A stretch of DNA of 64,000 nt from Rhizomonospora bruguierae (lineage in GTDB: Bacteria > Actinomycetota > Actinomycetes > Mycobacteriales > Micromonosporaceae), in contig NZ_BBQH01000016.1 of the NCBI RefSeq assembly GCF_018397995.1, forward strand, positions 124,001 through 188,000, read 5' to 3'. The notes under the pieces were generated by a model, which was given only the letters and a program-made list of their open reading frames with translations, was not told the origin of the DNA and searched no databases. Numbering within the stretch: the stretch's first letter is position 1; each line of letters starts with the position of its first letter. The translations under genes and the position numbers were made by a program. Shown piece by piece: positions 8,977 to 18,762 of this stretch.

Positions 8977-9143
8977 GAGCCCCCCACGTTGCCGGGCCGT
9001 TTCACCACCTCTGCCCCCGCGCTCCCGGTCTCTACCCCCATGGGTGGCGGTTGAATCGGCTTCGCGGGATGTTGGGGGCGCGCGGTGGGGGTGGGGCGGC
9101 GGGGTGTCGCAGCGGCGGGAGTGTCAGATGGGCCGCTTTCGGC

Positions 9144-9544
9144 GTGGACCTGCACCTCGAGGTGGACTCCGACCAGGGTCGCCGGGCCGGGCTGGAGCGC
9201 GCCCTGCGCGGCTCCATCCGCGCCGGCCGGCTCGCCCTGGCCGGGTACCTGGGCCGCGCCCGGGGTGTGCTCGCCACCCCGGACCGGATCGTCATCACCT
9301 CCGGCTACGTGCAGGCGCTCGCGCTGCTCGTCGGGGTGCTTGCCGAGGCCGCGCCGGGCGAGGCCGTGGTCGCGATGGAGGATCCGGGGCTGGCGTTTCA
9401 CCGGGAGGTGGTGCGGCGCCACGGCGGGCGGGTTGCCGCTACCGGTGGACGACCGCGGTGCCCGGCTACGGCACCCCGCCGGACGGTGGCTATCCCGCGG
9501 CGCTGGACGCGCTCGCCGGCACGCTCCGCGCGGTCAGCCGCTAA
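9144..9544 (+). pseudogene. Remnant of a MocR-type (GntR/aminotransferase) regulator
   Basis: Pieces of a MocR protein appear in order but in different frames. First comes the start of the GntR helix-turn-helix (DLHLEVDSD...ERALRGSIRAGRLA), joined directly to the aminotransferase domain (AGYLGRARGVLATPDRIVIT, then VAMEDPGLAFHREVVRRHGG). After a shift comes PLPVDDRGARL, and after another shift a C-terminal end GYGTPPDGGYPAALDALAG stopping at 9542-9544. An intact relative has about 450-500 residues, so large internal deletions plus frameshifts have occurred. An intact MocR gene lies at 42956, but the two are clearly different sequences. Confidence 0.8.
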
Positions 9545-9743
9545 GCGGCCGGCAGCCGTCCCGCCGGCCGTAGCCGCGCCCGCCGCCGTAGCGGCCTGCC
9601 GGCCGTTGCCGCCCGCCGGGCAGCCGTTCCGGAGGGCCAGCTCCGGCAGCGGTTCCCCGAGCCAGCCCCGCGCGCCCTGACATTTGTCATGGTCAGGTCG
9701 TGACGCCCGGCCTGCCGCGGCGGCCCCCACGGGCCGGACAGTG

Positions 9744-10672
<929 letters not shown>

Positions 10673-10676
<4 letters not shown>

Positions 10677-11488
10677 CCGCCAAGACGATGGATGCCAAGA
10701 CGACGGATGCGGCGGCCGCCGCGGTGACCCCGACCCGACGCCCCGCGCTGGGCGGCTTCTCCGCCACGTTCCTGGTCATGGAGATCCGGCGGATGCTGCG
10801 CAACCGGCGCACGCTCGTCTTCGTCCTGGTCATGCCGCCGCTGTTCTTCCTGCTGTTCGGGGGCGCGAACCGGGGTCAGCACCTCGACAACGGCACGCGG
10901 GTCAACGCGTACATCATGATCAGCCTCGCGGTGTACGGCGCGATGGTGGCGACCACCAGCGGCGGCGCGATGGTCGCCGTGGAGCGGGCGCAGGGGTGGA
11001 GCCGGCAGTTGCGGCTGACCCCGCTGCACCCGGCCGCGTACGTGGCCACCAAGGTGCTCACCGCGATGGCGCTGGGCCTGCTCGCCGTCGTCATCCAGTT
11101 CACCGTCGGCGCCGTCAGCGACGTGCGCATGCCGGCGCACGTCTGGCTCTTCGCGGGGCTCGCCGCCTGGCTCGGCTCGCTGGTGTTCGCCGCGTTCGGC
11201 CTGTTCGTCGGGTACCTGGCGCCGGCCGAGAACGTCATGCAGTTCCTCGGGCCGATCCTGGCGATCCTGGCCCTGTTCGGCGGCCTGTTCGTCCCGCTGG
11301 AGGTGCTGCCGCACGTCATGCAGCAGATCGCCAAGTTCACCCCGGTGTACGGGGTGGGCCAGATCGCCCGCAGCTGGCTGATCGGGGAGAGCGTCAGCGG
11401 CGCCGCGGTCGCCAACGTGGTGCTGTGGACCGCCGGCTTCGGTTTCGGCGCGGCGCGCCTGTTCCGGCGCGACACCGCACGGGTCTGA
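10673..11488 (+). CDS. ABC-2 type transporter permease
   Basis: 271 residues with about six hydrophobic segments, starting after a short Thr/Ala-rich cytosolic N terminus. RRMLRNRRTLVFVLVMPPLF is the standard opening of ABC-2 permeases, and LGPILAILALFGGLFVPLEVLP is the usual late helix pair. It partners with the ATPase immediately upstream; substrate unknown. With the downstream DesK/DesR-like pair the layout resembles exporters that respond to membrane-active compounds or lipid state. Confidence 0.92.
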
Positions 11489-11516
11489 CCGGCCGCGGCG
11501 GGTAGGTTTGAGGGTC

Positions 11517-12710
11517 GTGAACGCAGCCACCGAGCCGGTCCGGGAGCCGTGCCAGGCCGGCGGGAAGCCGACCGATCCCCGGCCCGGCACCCGGCGGCTG
11601 GGCTGGCTCTTCGGCGGAATCTGGCTGTTCTACCTGGGCGAGCCGCTGCACGCCGCGCTCCGCGCGCCCAACCCCGGATACCGGTTCCTCGCGGTGGGCG
11701 CACTGGCGGCCTTCGCCGTCTGGTACGTGCTGCTGTTCGTCCGGCTGCGGATCGGCGTCCGGCACACCCCGGTGGGCCGGCGCCGCGCGTTGGTGTCGCT
11801 GGTGGTCCTGCTCGGGCTGGGGTTGCTCACCATACCGGCGGTCGGTGCGGACTGGATGGTCACGCTCGTCTACGTGTGCGCGGCGGGGATGTTCCTGCTC
11901 CCGCCGCGGCAGGGCGTCCCGGTGGCGGTGGGTGCCGCGGCGCTGACCCAGATCCTGCCCGCCGTGGTGCCCGACTGGCCCACCGAGAACGCGCTGACCT
12001 TCGCGATCGGGCTGGCCAGCCTCGCCACCTTCGGCTTCGGCCGGGTCGCCGAGCGGACCATGCGGCTGCTGGCCGCGCAGGAGGAGATCGCCCGGCTGGC
12101 GGTGGCCGAGGAGCGCGACCGGGCCGCCCGGGACCTGCACGACATCCTCGGCCATTCGCTGACCGTCATCGCGGTCAAGGCGGAACTGGCCGGCCGCCTG
12201 CTCCCGCTGGACACCGGGCGCGCCGCCGCCGAGGTGGCGGACCTGGAGCGGCTGGCCCGCGAGGCGCTGGCCGACATCCGGCACACCGTGCAGGCGTACC
12301 GGGAGGTCACGCTCGTCACCGAACTGGCCAGCGCCCGTTCCGCGCTGGCCGCCGCGGGTGTCGCCGCCGACCTGCCGGAGCGGGTCGAGGGGCTGCCGCC
12401 GGAGCGCAGCGAGCTGTTCGGCTGGGCGGTGCGCGAGGGGGTCACCAATGTGGTCCGGCACAGCGGCGCCCGTACCTGCACGATCCGGGTCGGCCCGGAC
12501 TTCGTCGAGATCACCGACGATGGCCGGGGCCCCGGTCCGGGTGGGGAACTGGCGACCGGTGCGGCGCCGAACGGGGAGCGGGGTGCCGGTGGGCACGGAC
12601 TGCGCGGGCTGCGCGAGCGGGCGCAACGGGCCGGCGCCCAACTGTCCGTCGGCCGGGCCGGCCGGCGCGGCTTCCGGCTTCGGGTCAGCCTCTCCGGCGG
12701 TACGGCGTGA
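11517..12710 (+). CDS. Sensor histidine kinase, DesK/NarL-partner type
   Basis: 397 residues. The N-terminal membrane region (residues about 30-175) has around five helices. HisKA_3 dimerisation box: ERDRAARDLHDILGHSLTVI with phosphorylated His208. The HATPase part has REGVTNVVRHSGA (N box) and HGLRGLRERAQRAGAQL (G box). It overlaps the response regulator by GTGA, confirming the pair. GTG 11517 was taken as start; an in-frame TTG at 11508 is possible. It most likely controls the ABC genes just upstream. Confidence 0.92.
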   Translation: MNAATEPVREPCQAGGKPTDPRPGTRRLGWLFGGIWLFYLGEPLHAALRAPNPGYRFLAVGALAAFAVWYVLLFVRLRIGVRHTPVGRRRALVSLVVLLGLGLLTIPAVGADWMVTLVYVCAAGMFLLPPRQGVPVAVGAAALTQILPAVVPDWPTENALTFAIGLASLATFGFGRVAERTMRLLAAQEEIARLAVAEERDRAARDLHDILGHSLTVIAVKAELAGRLLPLDTGRAAAEVADLERLAREALADIRHTVQAYREVTLVTELASARSALAAAGVAADLPERVEGLPPERSELFGWAVREGVTNVVRHSGARTCTIRVGPDFVEITDDGRGPGPGGELATGAAPNGERGAGGHGLRGLRERAQRAGAQLSVGRAGRRGFRLRVSLSGGTA

Positions 12711-13324
12711 GCGGGTCACCCATCCGGCTGCTGCTCGCCGACGACCAGGCCCTGGTGCGCGGCGCCCTGGCGGCGCTGCTGTCCCTGGAGCCGGATCTGG
12801 AGGTGGTCGCCGAGGTCGGCCGGGGCGACGAGGTGCTCGAGGCCGCCCGGCGCAGCCGCCCGGACGTGGTCCTGCTCGACGTGGAGATGCCCGGCCAGGA
12901 CGGCATCGAGGTGGCCGGCCTGCTGCATCACGAGCTACCGGCGTGCCGGGTGCTGGTGGTCACCACGTTCGGGCGCCCCGGCTACCTGCGCCGGGCGATG
13001 GAGGCGGGCGCCGGCGGCTTCATCGTCAAGGACACCCCGGCCCGCCAGCTCGCCGAGGCGGTCCGCCGGGTGCACGCCGGGCTGCGCGTGGTCGACCCCA
13101 CGTTGGCGGCCGAGACGCTGGTCAGCGGCCGTAGCCCGCTCACCTCCCGGGAGACGGACGTGCTGCGCGCGGCCCGGGACGGCGGCACGGTGGCGGACCT
13201 GGCCACCGCGTTGAGCCTCTCCGAGGGGACGGTGCGCAACCACCTCTCCGCCGCCATCGGCAAGACCGGTGCCCGCACCCGCGCGGAGGCCGTGCGCCTG
13301 GCCGTGGAGAACGGCTGGCTCTGA
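12707..13324 (+). CDS. NarL/FixJ-family response regulator
   Basis: 205 residues. The receiver domain has acidic pair DD12-13, phospho-acceptor Asp58 in VVLLDVEMPG and the conserved Lys in FIVKDTP. The LuxR-type helix-turn-helix follows (LTSRETDVLRAARDGGTVADL, then LSEGTVRNHLSAAIGKTGAR). This is the DNA-binding half of the two-component system and probably acts on the promoter of the ABC operon near 9680-9740. The GTG start overlaps the kinase stop codon. Confidence 0.94.
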   Translation: MSGSPIRLLLADDQALVRGALAALLSLEPDLEVVAEVGRGDEVLEAARRSRPDVVLLDVEMPGQDGIEVAGLLHHELPACRVLVVTTFGRPGYLRRAMEAGAGGFIVKDTPARQLAEAVRRVHAGLRVVDPTLAAETLVSGRSPLTSRETDVLRAARDGGTVADLATALSLSEGTVRNHLSAAIGKTGARTRAEAVRLAVENGWL

Positions 13325-13528
13325 TCAGCGGGCGGCCGGCGCGGTACGGCGGTCGGTCGTCCTTCCCACCCACCTGATCGTCCGGGAGTCCATGGGGCCG
13401 CCGCCTGAGACCCGCCCGGGTCGAGGGCGCCGCCCACCGCAGCGTTGACGCCGTTTGACGGCCGCCCGACCGCCGGTTTGCGGCCCCCGGGCGGGGGAAC
13501 GCCACGGTGACGGGGAGGAGGGCGAGCC

Positions 13529-14488
13529 GTGCAGATCGGATACAAGCTCGCGGCGGAGGCGTTCGGGCCGGCGGAGCTGATCCGGCAGGCGGTGCGGGCC
13601 GAGGCGGCCGGCTTCGACTTCGTGGAGATCAGCGACCACTACCACCCGTGGCTGGACGTGCAGGGCCACGCGCCGTTCGCCTGGACGGTCCTGGGCGCCA
13701 TCGCGGCGCGGACCCAGCGGATCGGGCTGGCCACCGGCGTCACCTGCCCGAGCGTCCGGTACCACCCGGCGATCATCGCGCAGGCGGCGGCGACCCTGGC
13801 GCTGGTCTCGGACGGGCGGTTCACCCTCGGCGTCGGGGCGGGGGAGCGGCTCAACGAACACGTGGTCGGCGAGGGCTTCCCGAGCGTGCGGGGCCGGCAC
13901 GAGCGGCTGCGCGAGGCCCTGGAGATCATCCGGCTGCTGTGGCGCGGCGGGTACCGGTCGTACGAGGGCAGGCACCTGCGGGTGGCGGACGCCCGGGTGT
14001 TCGACCTGCCCGAGACCCCGCCGGTGATCGCCGTGGCGGCCAGCGGTGCGCGGTCCGCCCGGATCGCCGCGGAACTGGGCGACGGGCTGTTCGCCACCGA
14101 GCCCAGGAAGGACATCGTCGACGGCTACCGCCGGTACGGCGGGACGGGGCCGCGGTACGCGGAGGCGATGCTGGCCTGGGCCCGGGACGAACAGCAGGCC
14201 GTCGAGGCCGTGCTGGAGAAGAGCCGCTGGGCGCTGACCGGCTGGAAGGTGATGAGCGAGCTGCCCAACCCGGTGAACTTCGCCGCGGCGAGTCAGTTCG
14301 TGGACGCTGGCGACGTGCGGTCGCGGTGGCCGGTGGGCCCGGACCCCGAGCCGCACCTGCGGGCGGTGCGGGCGTACGTGGACGCGGGCTTCGACCGGAT
14401 CGTGCTGATGAACACGGGCCCCGACCCGGATGGGTTCCTCGACTTCTTCGCCCGGGACTTCCAGTCCCGCGTGCGGGCGCTCGGGTAG
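13529..14488 (+). CDS. F420-dependent LLM-class oxidoreductase (TIGR03557-type)
   Basis: 319 residues, a luciferase-like TIM barrel. Recognisable parts are the start MQIGYKLAAEAFGP, FDFVEISDHYHPW, LATGVTCPSVRYHPAIIAQA, FTLGVGAGERLNEH and the C-terminal VLMNTGPDPDGFLDFF. These mark the F420-dependent glucose-6-phosphate-dehydrogenase-like subfamily, which transfers hydride between cofactor F420 and an organic substrate. The actual substrate is unknown. GTG start preceded by GGGGAGGAGGG. It stands alone, with an MFS promoter starting 5 bases after its stop. Confidence 0.92.
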   Translation: MQIGYKLAAEAFGPAELIRQAVRAEAAGFDFVEISDHYHPWLDVQGHAPFAWTVLGAIAARTQRIGLATGVTCPSVRYHPAIIAQAAATLALVSDGRFTLGVGAGERLNEHVVGEGFPSVRGRHERLREALEIIRLLWRGGYRSYEGRHLRVADARVFDLPETPPVIAVAASGARSARIAAELGDGLFATEPRKDIVDGYRRYGGTGPRYAEAMLAWARDEQQAVEAVLEKSRWALTGWKVMSELPNPVNFAAASQFVDAGDVRSRWPVGPDPEPHLRAVRAYVDAGFDRIVLMNTGPDPDGFLDFFARDFQSRVRALG

Positions 14489-14492
14489 CCGG

Positions 14493-14523
14493 TTGACAGC
14501 TACTACCTTCTGGGAGTTACTCT
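14493..14523 (+). promoter_or_regulatory. Promoter of the MFS exporter gene
   Basis: TTGACA at 14493-14498 is a perfect -35. A -10 is either GTTACT (14516-14521, 17-base spacer) or TACTCT (14518-14523, 19-base spacer). The following palindrome begins inside this promoter, as expected for repression. Confidence 0.55.
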
Positions 14524-14547
14524 CATTTTAGAGAGAATCCCAGAAGG
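14506..14547. promoter_or_regulatory. Operator-like palindrome in the MFS promoter
   Basis: Arms CCTTCTGGGA (14506-14515) and TCCCAGAAGG (14538-14547) are perfect 10-base inverted repeats. Inside them CTCTC and GAGAG extend the dyad. The left arm and centre cover the -10 region and the right arm overlaps the AAGGAGG ribosome site at 14544-14550. It is the natural candidate binding site for the TetR protein encoded downstream, though an RNA hairpin hiding the ribosome site is also possible. Confidence 0.65.
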
Positions 14548-14558
14548 AGGTGACTGTC

Positions 14559-16100
14559 ATGCTTGGCGCGCGACGGTGGTGGGCGCTGGCCGCCCTGATG
14601 CTCGGCATGCTCACGATCGGGTTCGACGTCACGATCCTCAACGTCGCCCTGCCCACCCTGGCCACCGCGCTGCACACCGGCACCGACGGGCTGCAGTGGC
14701 TGGTCAACGCGTACACCCTGGTCTTCGCCGGGCTGCTGCTGCCGCTCGGCGCGCTGGGCGACCGGTACGGGCGCAAGCGACTGATGCTGCTCGGCCTGCT
14801 GCTGTTCGGCGGCGCCTCGGTCGTGGCCACCTACGCCGGCTCGGTGGACGCCCTGATCGCCGCCCGCGCGGTGATGGGCGCCGGCGCCGCGGTCATCACG
14901 CCGGTGAGCCTGGCGCTGTTGCCGGCGCTGTTCCCGCCGGCCGAGCGCCCCAAGGCCATCGCGTTCGCCATGATCGGCATGGGCGCGGGCGTCCCGCTCG
15001 GCCCGATCGTCGGCGGGTACCTGTTGGGCCACTTCTGGTGGGGCTCGGTGTTCCTGGTCAACGTGCCGGTGGCGCTGGTCGGCCTGATCGCCGTCGCGTT
15101 CCTGGTCCCCGAGTCGCGGGATCCCGCCCCGCCCCGCCCGGACGCCCTCGGCGGGCTACTGTCCACGGCCGGGCTCGTCGCCGGGGTGTACGGGGTGATC
15201 GAGGCGCCCCGCCGCGGCTGGGCCGACAGTGTGGTCGTCGCCGCCATCGCGGCCGGCGTGATGCTGCTGCTCGGCTTCGTCGCCTGGGAACGGCGGGCCG
15301 CCGAGCCGATGATCGATCTGGCGCTGTTCGCCCGGCCCCGGTTCCTGTGGGGCACCGTCGCCGCCACGATCGCCTCGTTCGCGCTGTTCGGCCTGCTGTT
15401 CGTCGTCCCGCAGTACCTGCAGGCGGTGCGCGGCCACGACGCCCTGGGCACCGGCGTGCGGTTGCTGCCGACGATGGCCGGGCTGATCCTCGGCGCCCGC
15501 ACCAGCGAGTGGATCGGTGCCCGCTTCGGCGCCAGGGCGCCGGTCGCCGCCGGCCTGGCGCTGATCGGCGGTGGCCTGCTCGCGGGCGCGGCCACCGGCG
15601 TGGGCACCGGCTACGGCGGGATCGCCGCCTGGCTGGCCGTGGTCGGCGCGGGTACCGGCCTGACGCTGGCGCCCGCCATGGACGCGGTGCTCGGCGAGCT
15701 ACCACCGGGCCGGACCGGCGCCGGCAGCGCGCTGACCCAGGTCTTCCGCCAGGTCGGCGGGGCGCTCGGGGTCGCCCTGCTGGGCAGCCTGCTGGCCGCC
15801 CGGTACACCGGCCGGATCGACACCGCCGGCCTGCCGGCGCCCGCCGCGGACGCCGCGCGGGACAGCGTGGCCGGTGCGGTGGCGGTCGCCGGTCGGCTCG
15901 GGGACGCGGCCCTGATGTCCAGCGCCCAGCGGTCCTACACCAACGCCATGGACCTGGTGCTCGCCGTCTGCGCCGGGGTCGCCGTCGCCGGCGCGGTACT
16001 GGTCGCCGTGCTGCTGCCGGCACGCCCGACCCGCGCTCCCGAGGCACCGGCCGGCGGCAGGCCGGATGACGCGCCTGGCGAGTTGCTGGCCACCGGGTGA
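14559..16100 (+). CDS. MFS drug exporter, DHA2 (EmrB/QacA) family
   Basis: 513 residues with 14 predicted transmembrane helices, the DHA2 layout. Helix 1 carries GFDVTILNVALPTL (motif D1), loop 2-3 carries GALGDRYGRKRLML (motif A), and helix 5 carries AMIGMGAGVPLGPIVGGYL (motif C of drug antiporters). It should expel hydrophobic cations or antibiotics using the proton gradient. ATG 14559 is 8 bases after AAGGAGG. The TetR gene begins 31 bases downstream, so exporter and regulator are likely co-transcribed and autoregulated through the palindrome. Confidence 0.94.
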   Translation: MLGARRWWALAALMLGMLTIGFDVTILNVALPTLATALHTGTDGLQWLVNAYTLVFAGLLLPLGALGDRYGRKRLMLLGLLLFGGASVVATYAGSVDALIAARAVMGAGAAVITPVSLALLPALFPPAERPKAIAFAMIGMGAGVPLGPIVGGYLLGHFWWGSVFLVNVPVALVGLIAVAFLVPESRDPAPPRPDALGGLLSTAGLVAGVYGVIEAPRRGWADSVVVAAIAAGVMLLLGFVAWERRAAEPMIDLALFARPRFLWGTVAATIASFALFGLLFVVPQYLQAVRGHDALGTGVRLLPTMAGLILGARTSEWIGARFGARAPVAAGLALIGGGLLAGAATGVGTGYGGIAAWLAVVGAGTGLTLAPAMDAVLGELPPGRTGAGSALTQVFRQVGGALGVALLGSLLAARYTGRIDTAGLPAPAADAARDSVAGAVAVAGRLGDAALMSSAQRSYTNAMDLVLAVCAGVAVAGAVLVAVLLPARPTRAPEAPAGGRPDDAPGELLATG

Positions 16101-16131
16101 ACGCGCCGGGCCGCTGGGGAACAATCGGCTG

Positions 16132-16725
16132 ATGAACGCACCGGGTCTGCGCGAGCGCAAGAAGCAGAAGACGCGCTGGTCGATACAGGAGCACGCGCTG
16201 CGGCTGTTCGCCGAGCAGGGGTACGAGGCGACCACGGTGGAGCAGATCGCCGCCGCCGCCGAGGTCTCGCCCAGCACGTTCTTCCGCTACTTCCCGAGCA
16301 AGGAGGACGTGGTCGTCCAGGACGAGTACGACCCGGTGCTGGCGGCGGCGCTGGCGGCGGCGCCGCCCGGGTTGGGTGCCCTGGCCACACTGCGGCACGC
16401 GGTGCTGGCCGGCTTTCAGTCGTTTCCCCCGGGGGCCCTGGAAAAGGTGGTGGAGCGCGGCCGGTTGGCCCTGTCCGTGCCCGCCCTGCGGGCCCGGACC
16501 GTGGACAACATGGCCACCACCGTGGACCTGATCGCCGCGCCACTGGCCCGCCGGGCCGGGCGCCCGCCGGACGACCCCGCCTACCGGGTACTGGCCGGCG
16601 CCTGCCTCGGCGCGATGACCGTGGCCATCTTCGAATGGCTCGGCGAGGCGCCCAAGGGTGCCGGACCGGGTGAGCGGATCGACGCCGCCCTGGCCGCCGT
16701 CGAAGCCGGATTCAGCGGAATGTAG
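16132..16725 (+). CDS. TetR-family transcriptional regulator
   Basis: 197 residues. The N-terminal helix-turn-helix reads TRWSIQEHALRLFAEQGYEA, then TTVEQIAAAAEVSPSTFFRY and FPSKEDVV, the classic TetR motif. The C-terminal helical ligand domain is diverse, as usual. It is downstream of and probably co-transcribed with the DHA2 exporter, and likely represses it until a ligand binds. The start at 16132 fits the family N terminus (GLRERKKQKTRWSIQEHAL). Confidence 0.94.
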   Translation: MNAPGLRERKKQKTRWSIQEHALRLFAEQGYEATTVEQIAAAAEVSPSTFFRYFPSKEDVVVQDEYDPVLAAALAAAPPGLGALATLRHAVLAGFQSFPPGALEKVVERGRLALSVPALRARTVDNMATTVDLIAAPLARRAGRPPDDPAYRVLAGACLGAMTVAIFEWLGEAPKGAGPGERIDAALAAVEAGFSGM

Positions 16726-16764
16726 CCCTTCCGGTGGCGGCCCGTTACGCCCCGGGCTGCCGAA

Positions 16765-16810
16765 TCACCGGGCCCCGGTTACCCATTACGGGTGACCCGG
16801 GGCCCGGTGA
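16765..16810. terminator. Bidirectional terminator hairpin between tetR and lsr2
   Basis: A very strong dyad: TCACCGGGCCCCGG at 16765-16778 pairs with CCGGGGCCCGGTGA at 16797-16810, and the inner arms TTACCC and GGGTGA almost pair. It sits between two convergent genes. No long T tract follows, as is common in actinomycetes. Confidence 0.7.
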
Positions 16811-16842
16811 ATTGCGCCCTGGGGCGCCGCCATTTCCGCCGC

Positions 16843-17187
16843 TCAGCGGTGCGCCGCCTCGTACGCCTGCACCACGGCGGTGGGAATGCGGCCCCGCTCG
16901 GAGACCTCGTAGCCCTTCTTGACGGCCCACTGCCGGATCGCCGCGTTCTGCTCGCGGTCCGAGCGCGCCGGCACGCCGCGCCGCGCCGCGGCTCTACCGG
17001 CACCGCCGACCCGGCCTGTCCGGGTTCCCGCGTTGATGTACGGGTCCAGCGCCTTGCGCAGCTTTCCCGCGTTCATCTCGCTCAGGTCGATCGTGTAAGC
17101 GACGCCGTCGAGCGCGAACTCGATGGTCCGGTCCGCCGGCTTGCCGTCGAGATCGTCGATCAGCGCGGTGATTACCTGCCGAGCCAT
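16843..17187 (-). CDS. lsr2: Lsr2 nucleoid-associated protein
   Basis: 114 residues, the standard Lsr2 length. The N-terminal oligomerisation domain is [20 protein letters not shown], then [20 protein letters not shown] basic linker ([12 protein letters not shown]) leads to the DNA-binding domain with [19 protein letters not shown], whose Arg-Gly-Arg loop inserts into the minor groove of AT-rich DNA. Lsr2 is the actinobacterial H-NS counterpart and silences foreign genes. GGGGGA precedes the ATG. This may be one of several Lsr2 paralogues in the genome. Confidence 0.96.
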   Translation of the reverse strand: MARQVITALIDDLDGKPADRTIEFALDGVAYTIDLSEMNAGKLRKALDPYINAGTRTGRVGGAGRAAARRGVPARSDREQNAAIRQWAVKKGYEVSERGRIPTAVVQAYEAAHR

Positions 17188-17541
17188 TGTGTCCCCCTGA
17201 ATATCGGTTAGTAGTCACCGGCATTGTGCACTACTGACCCGTCAATCAGCAACTTTAGCCCGTTCTTCCGCCCGGTTCGGCGGCGCCGGAAATGGGGATC
17301 ATCCGCCGGCCGGGCGCCCCGACCCCGGGCGCGGGTAGATCAGCCACGGCGCCGCGAGGCGCACCGCATAGAAGGCGATAAAGGCGGCGTACGCGCCCCC
17401 GCCGCGCCCGGAAGATGGCCGGAATCGTCTTGTCCGGGGAGCCGTTGCCGATTCAGCGGGCCGAGGAATGCCCGGTAGACCGGGGGGTGCGGGTGCCCGA
17501 CCTACCGGATCCGCGCCGGCGCGGCGGGGCCGAGGTGCCCG
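17188..17541. other. Intergenic region with lsr2 promoter area
   Basis: No supported gene. Reading leftwards, TTGCTG followed 18 bases later by CACAAT is a plausible promoter for lsr2. AGTAGT and ACTACT arms about 14 bases apart surround this -10 and could bind a regulator. The right part holds the terminator of the amidase gene. Confidence 0.45.
17472..17508 (-). terminator. Terminator hairpin after the amidase gene
   Basis: CCGGTAG at 17472-17478 pairs with CTACCGG at 17502-17508, and the stem continues with CGGG/CCCG after a 2-base internal mismatch. It lies 33 bases past the stop of the leftward amidase gene. Confidence 0.6.
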
Positions 17542-18639
17542 TCACCTGAACGATTCGCGCACCACCCCGCCCACGGCGGCGCACCACGTGCTCGCCGTCA
17601 GCTTCCCGTTCGGGGTCAGGCCGTGCAGCCGCTGGAGATCCTGCACGGCCTTCTTCGTGGGCTGGTCGTACGCCCCGGTGATCGAGACGTCCCGCCATCC
17701 CTTGTGGAGCAGGATGTACTGCAGGGCGCTCACCGGGGGCGTGCCCGCCACCAGGGTCTCCCACGTCTGCGCGGTGAATGTGGCGTCGACGTCCACCGGG
17801 AGCCCGTTGCGGGCCTGCCAGTCCTGCACGGCGGCGACCGTGTCCGCGCCGAACTGCCCGTTGACGGCCAGCGGGTAGCCCCGCGCCACGAGCAGATACT
17901 GCCCGACCTGCACCACCGGGCCGCTGACGAACTTCCAGGTGTCCGGCCACCGGCGCGGCGGCGCCTGGCCGGCCGGCATCTTCAGCCCTTCGGCCACCGC
18001 CCGCCGCAGCATCGGGAACTGCCGGTAGAACGCCTCGCCGGGGCACTGCGTCTCGATGAAGTCCCAGTGCCCGAAAATGTCGTACGCGTGCAGCCCGTAC
18101 CGGCGGCAGACCGCCACGCACAGCTTCGTCAGCGCCGCGAGCAGCGCCGCCGGGGGCGTCTCGGTGAGGTAGATGCCCTCGTTCTCGATGCCGATCGCGT
18201 TGCCGTTCTCGCCCGGGCAGTGCGCGCCGATCATCTGGTGCTCCCCGCCCGCCAGCGCGGCCAGGCTGCCCCGCCGCCCCTCGAGCACGTAACCGCCGCG
18301 GCTGACCGTGAAGTGCTGCCCGGTGTCCGACCAGCCGTTGCCGTCGATGTGCAGGTCCTGGATGTCCCGGGCCAGCCACACCGCCTGCTCGCGCGAGTAG
18401 TCGGTGCTGTTCGGGTACGCGGTGTGGTGCACGATGATCTTGTTGGTGACGTTGCCGCTGAGCTGTAGCGGCGCGGCCGGCGGCCGGGCGCCCCAGGAGT
18501 CGCAGTCGATGATCCACGGGAAATCGGCGCTGGGCGTCGCGCCAGCCGGGCCGGTGCCGGCCAGTTCGGTGCCGACCATGGCGACGGCGGCGGCGCCGAG
18601 GCCCGCCTTGAGCAGGGTTCGGCGGTCGAGCTCGGGCAT
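17542..18639 (-). CDS. Secreted N-acetylmuramoyl-L-alanine amidase with peptidoglycan-binding repeats
   Basis: 365 residues. A twin-arginine signal (DRRTLLKAGLGAAAVAMVG, Arg6-Arg7) indicates Tat export. The amidase_2/PGRP domain spans about 45-210, with zinc ligands His71 or His72 (IIVHHTAYPN), His190 (GHWDF) and Cys198 (QCPGEAFYRQ). Two PG-binding_1 repeats follow (FGADTVAAVQDWQARNGLPV, and YDQPTKKAVQDLQRLHGLTP). It should cut the stem peptide from glycan strands during wall turnover. AAGGGAA precedes the ATG. A terminator follows, so the gene is monocistronic. Confidence 0.93.
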   Translation of the reverse strand: MPELDRRTLLKAGLGAAAVAMVGTELAGTGPAGATPSADFPWIIDCDSWGARPPAAPLQLSGNVTNKIIVHHTAYPNSTDYSREQAVWLARDIQDLHIDGNGWSDTGQHFTVSRGGYVLEGRRGSLAALAGGEHQMIGAHCPGENGNAIGIENEGIYLTETPPAALLAALTKLCVAVCRRYGLHAYDIFGHWDFIETQCPGEAFYRQFPMLRRAVAEGLKMPAGQAPPRRWPDTWKFVSGPVVQVGQYLLVARGYPLAVNGQFGADTVAAVQDWQARNGLPVDVDATFTAQTWETLVAGTPPVSALQYILLHKGWRDVSITGAYDQPTKKAVQDLQRLHGLTPNGKLTASTWCAAVGGVVRESFR

Positions 18640-18762
18640 GGGGGTTCCCTTCCGCGCAAGAATCCTTCGATATTGAATGCTTTGGCGAAGAATATTGCCT
18701 TCGATGTCCAGGCGCTAGGCTAAGGCCACTCGACCTGGGTCGACCCGAGCGAGGGGTGGGCG

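Noticed and set aside
17224-17478. 85-codon rightward frame upstream of the amidase terminator
   Set aside because: No ribosome site, Arg/Pro-rich shadow-like sequence and no family; it overlaps the lsr2 promoter area.
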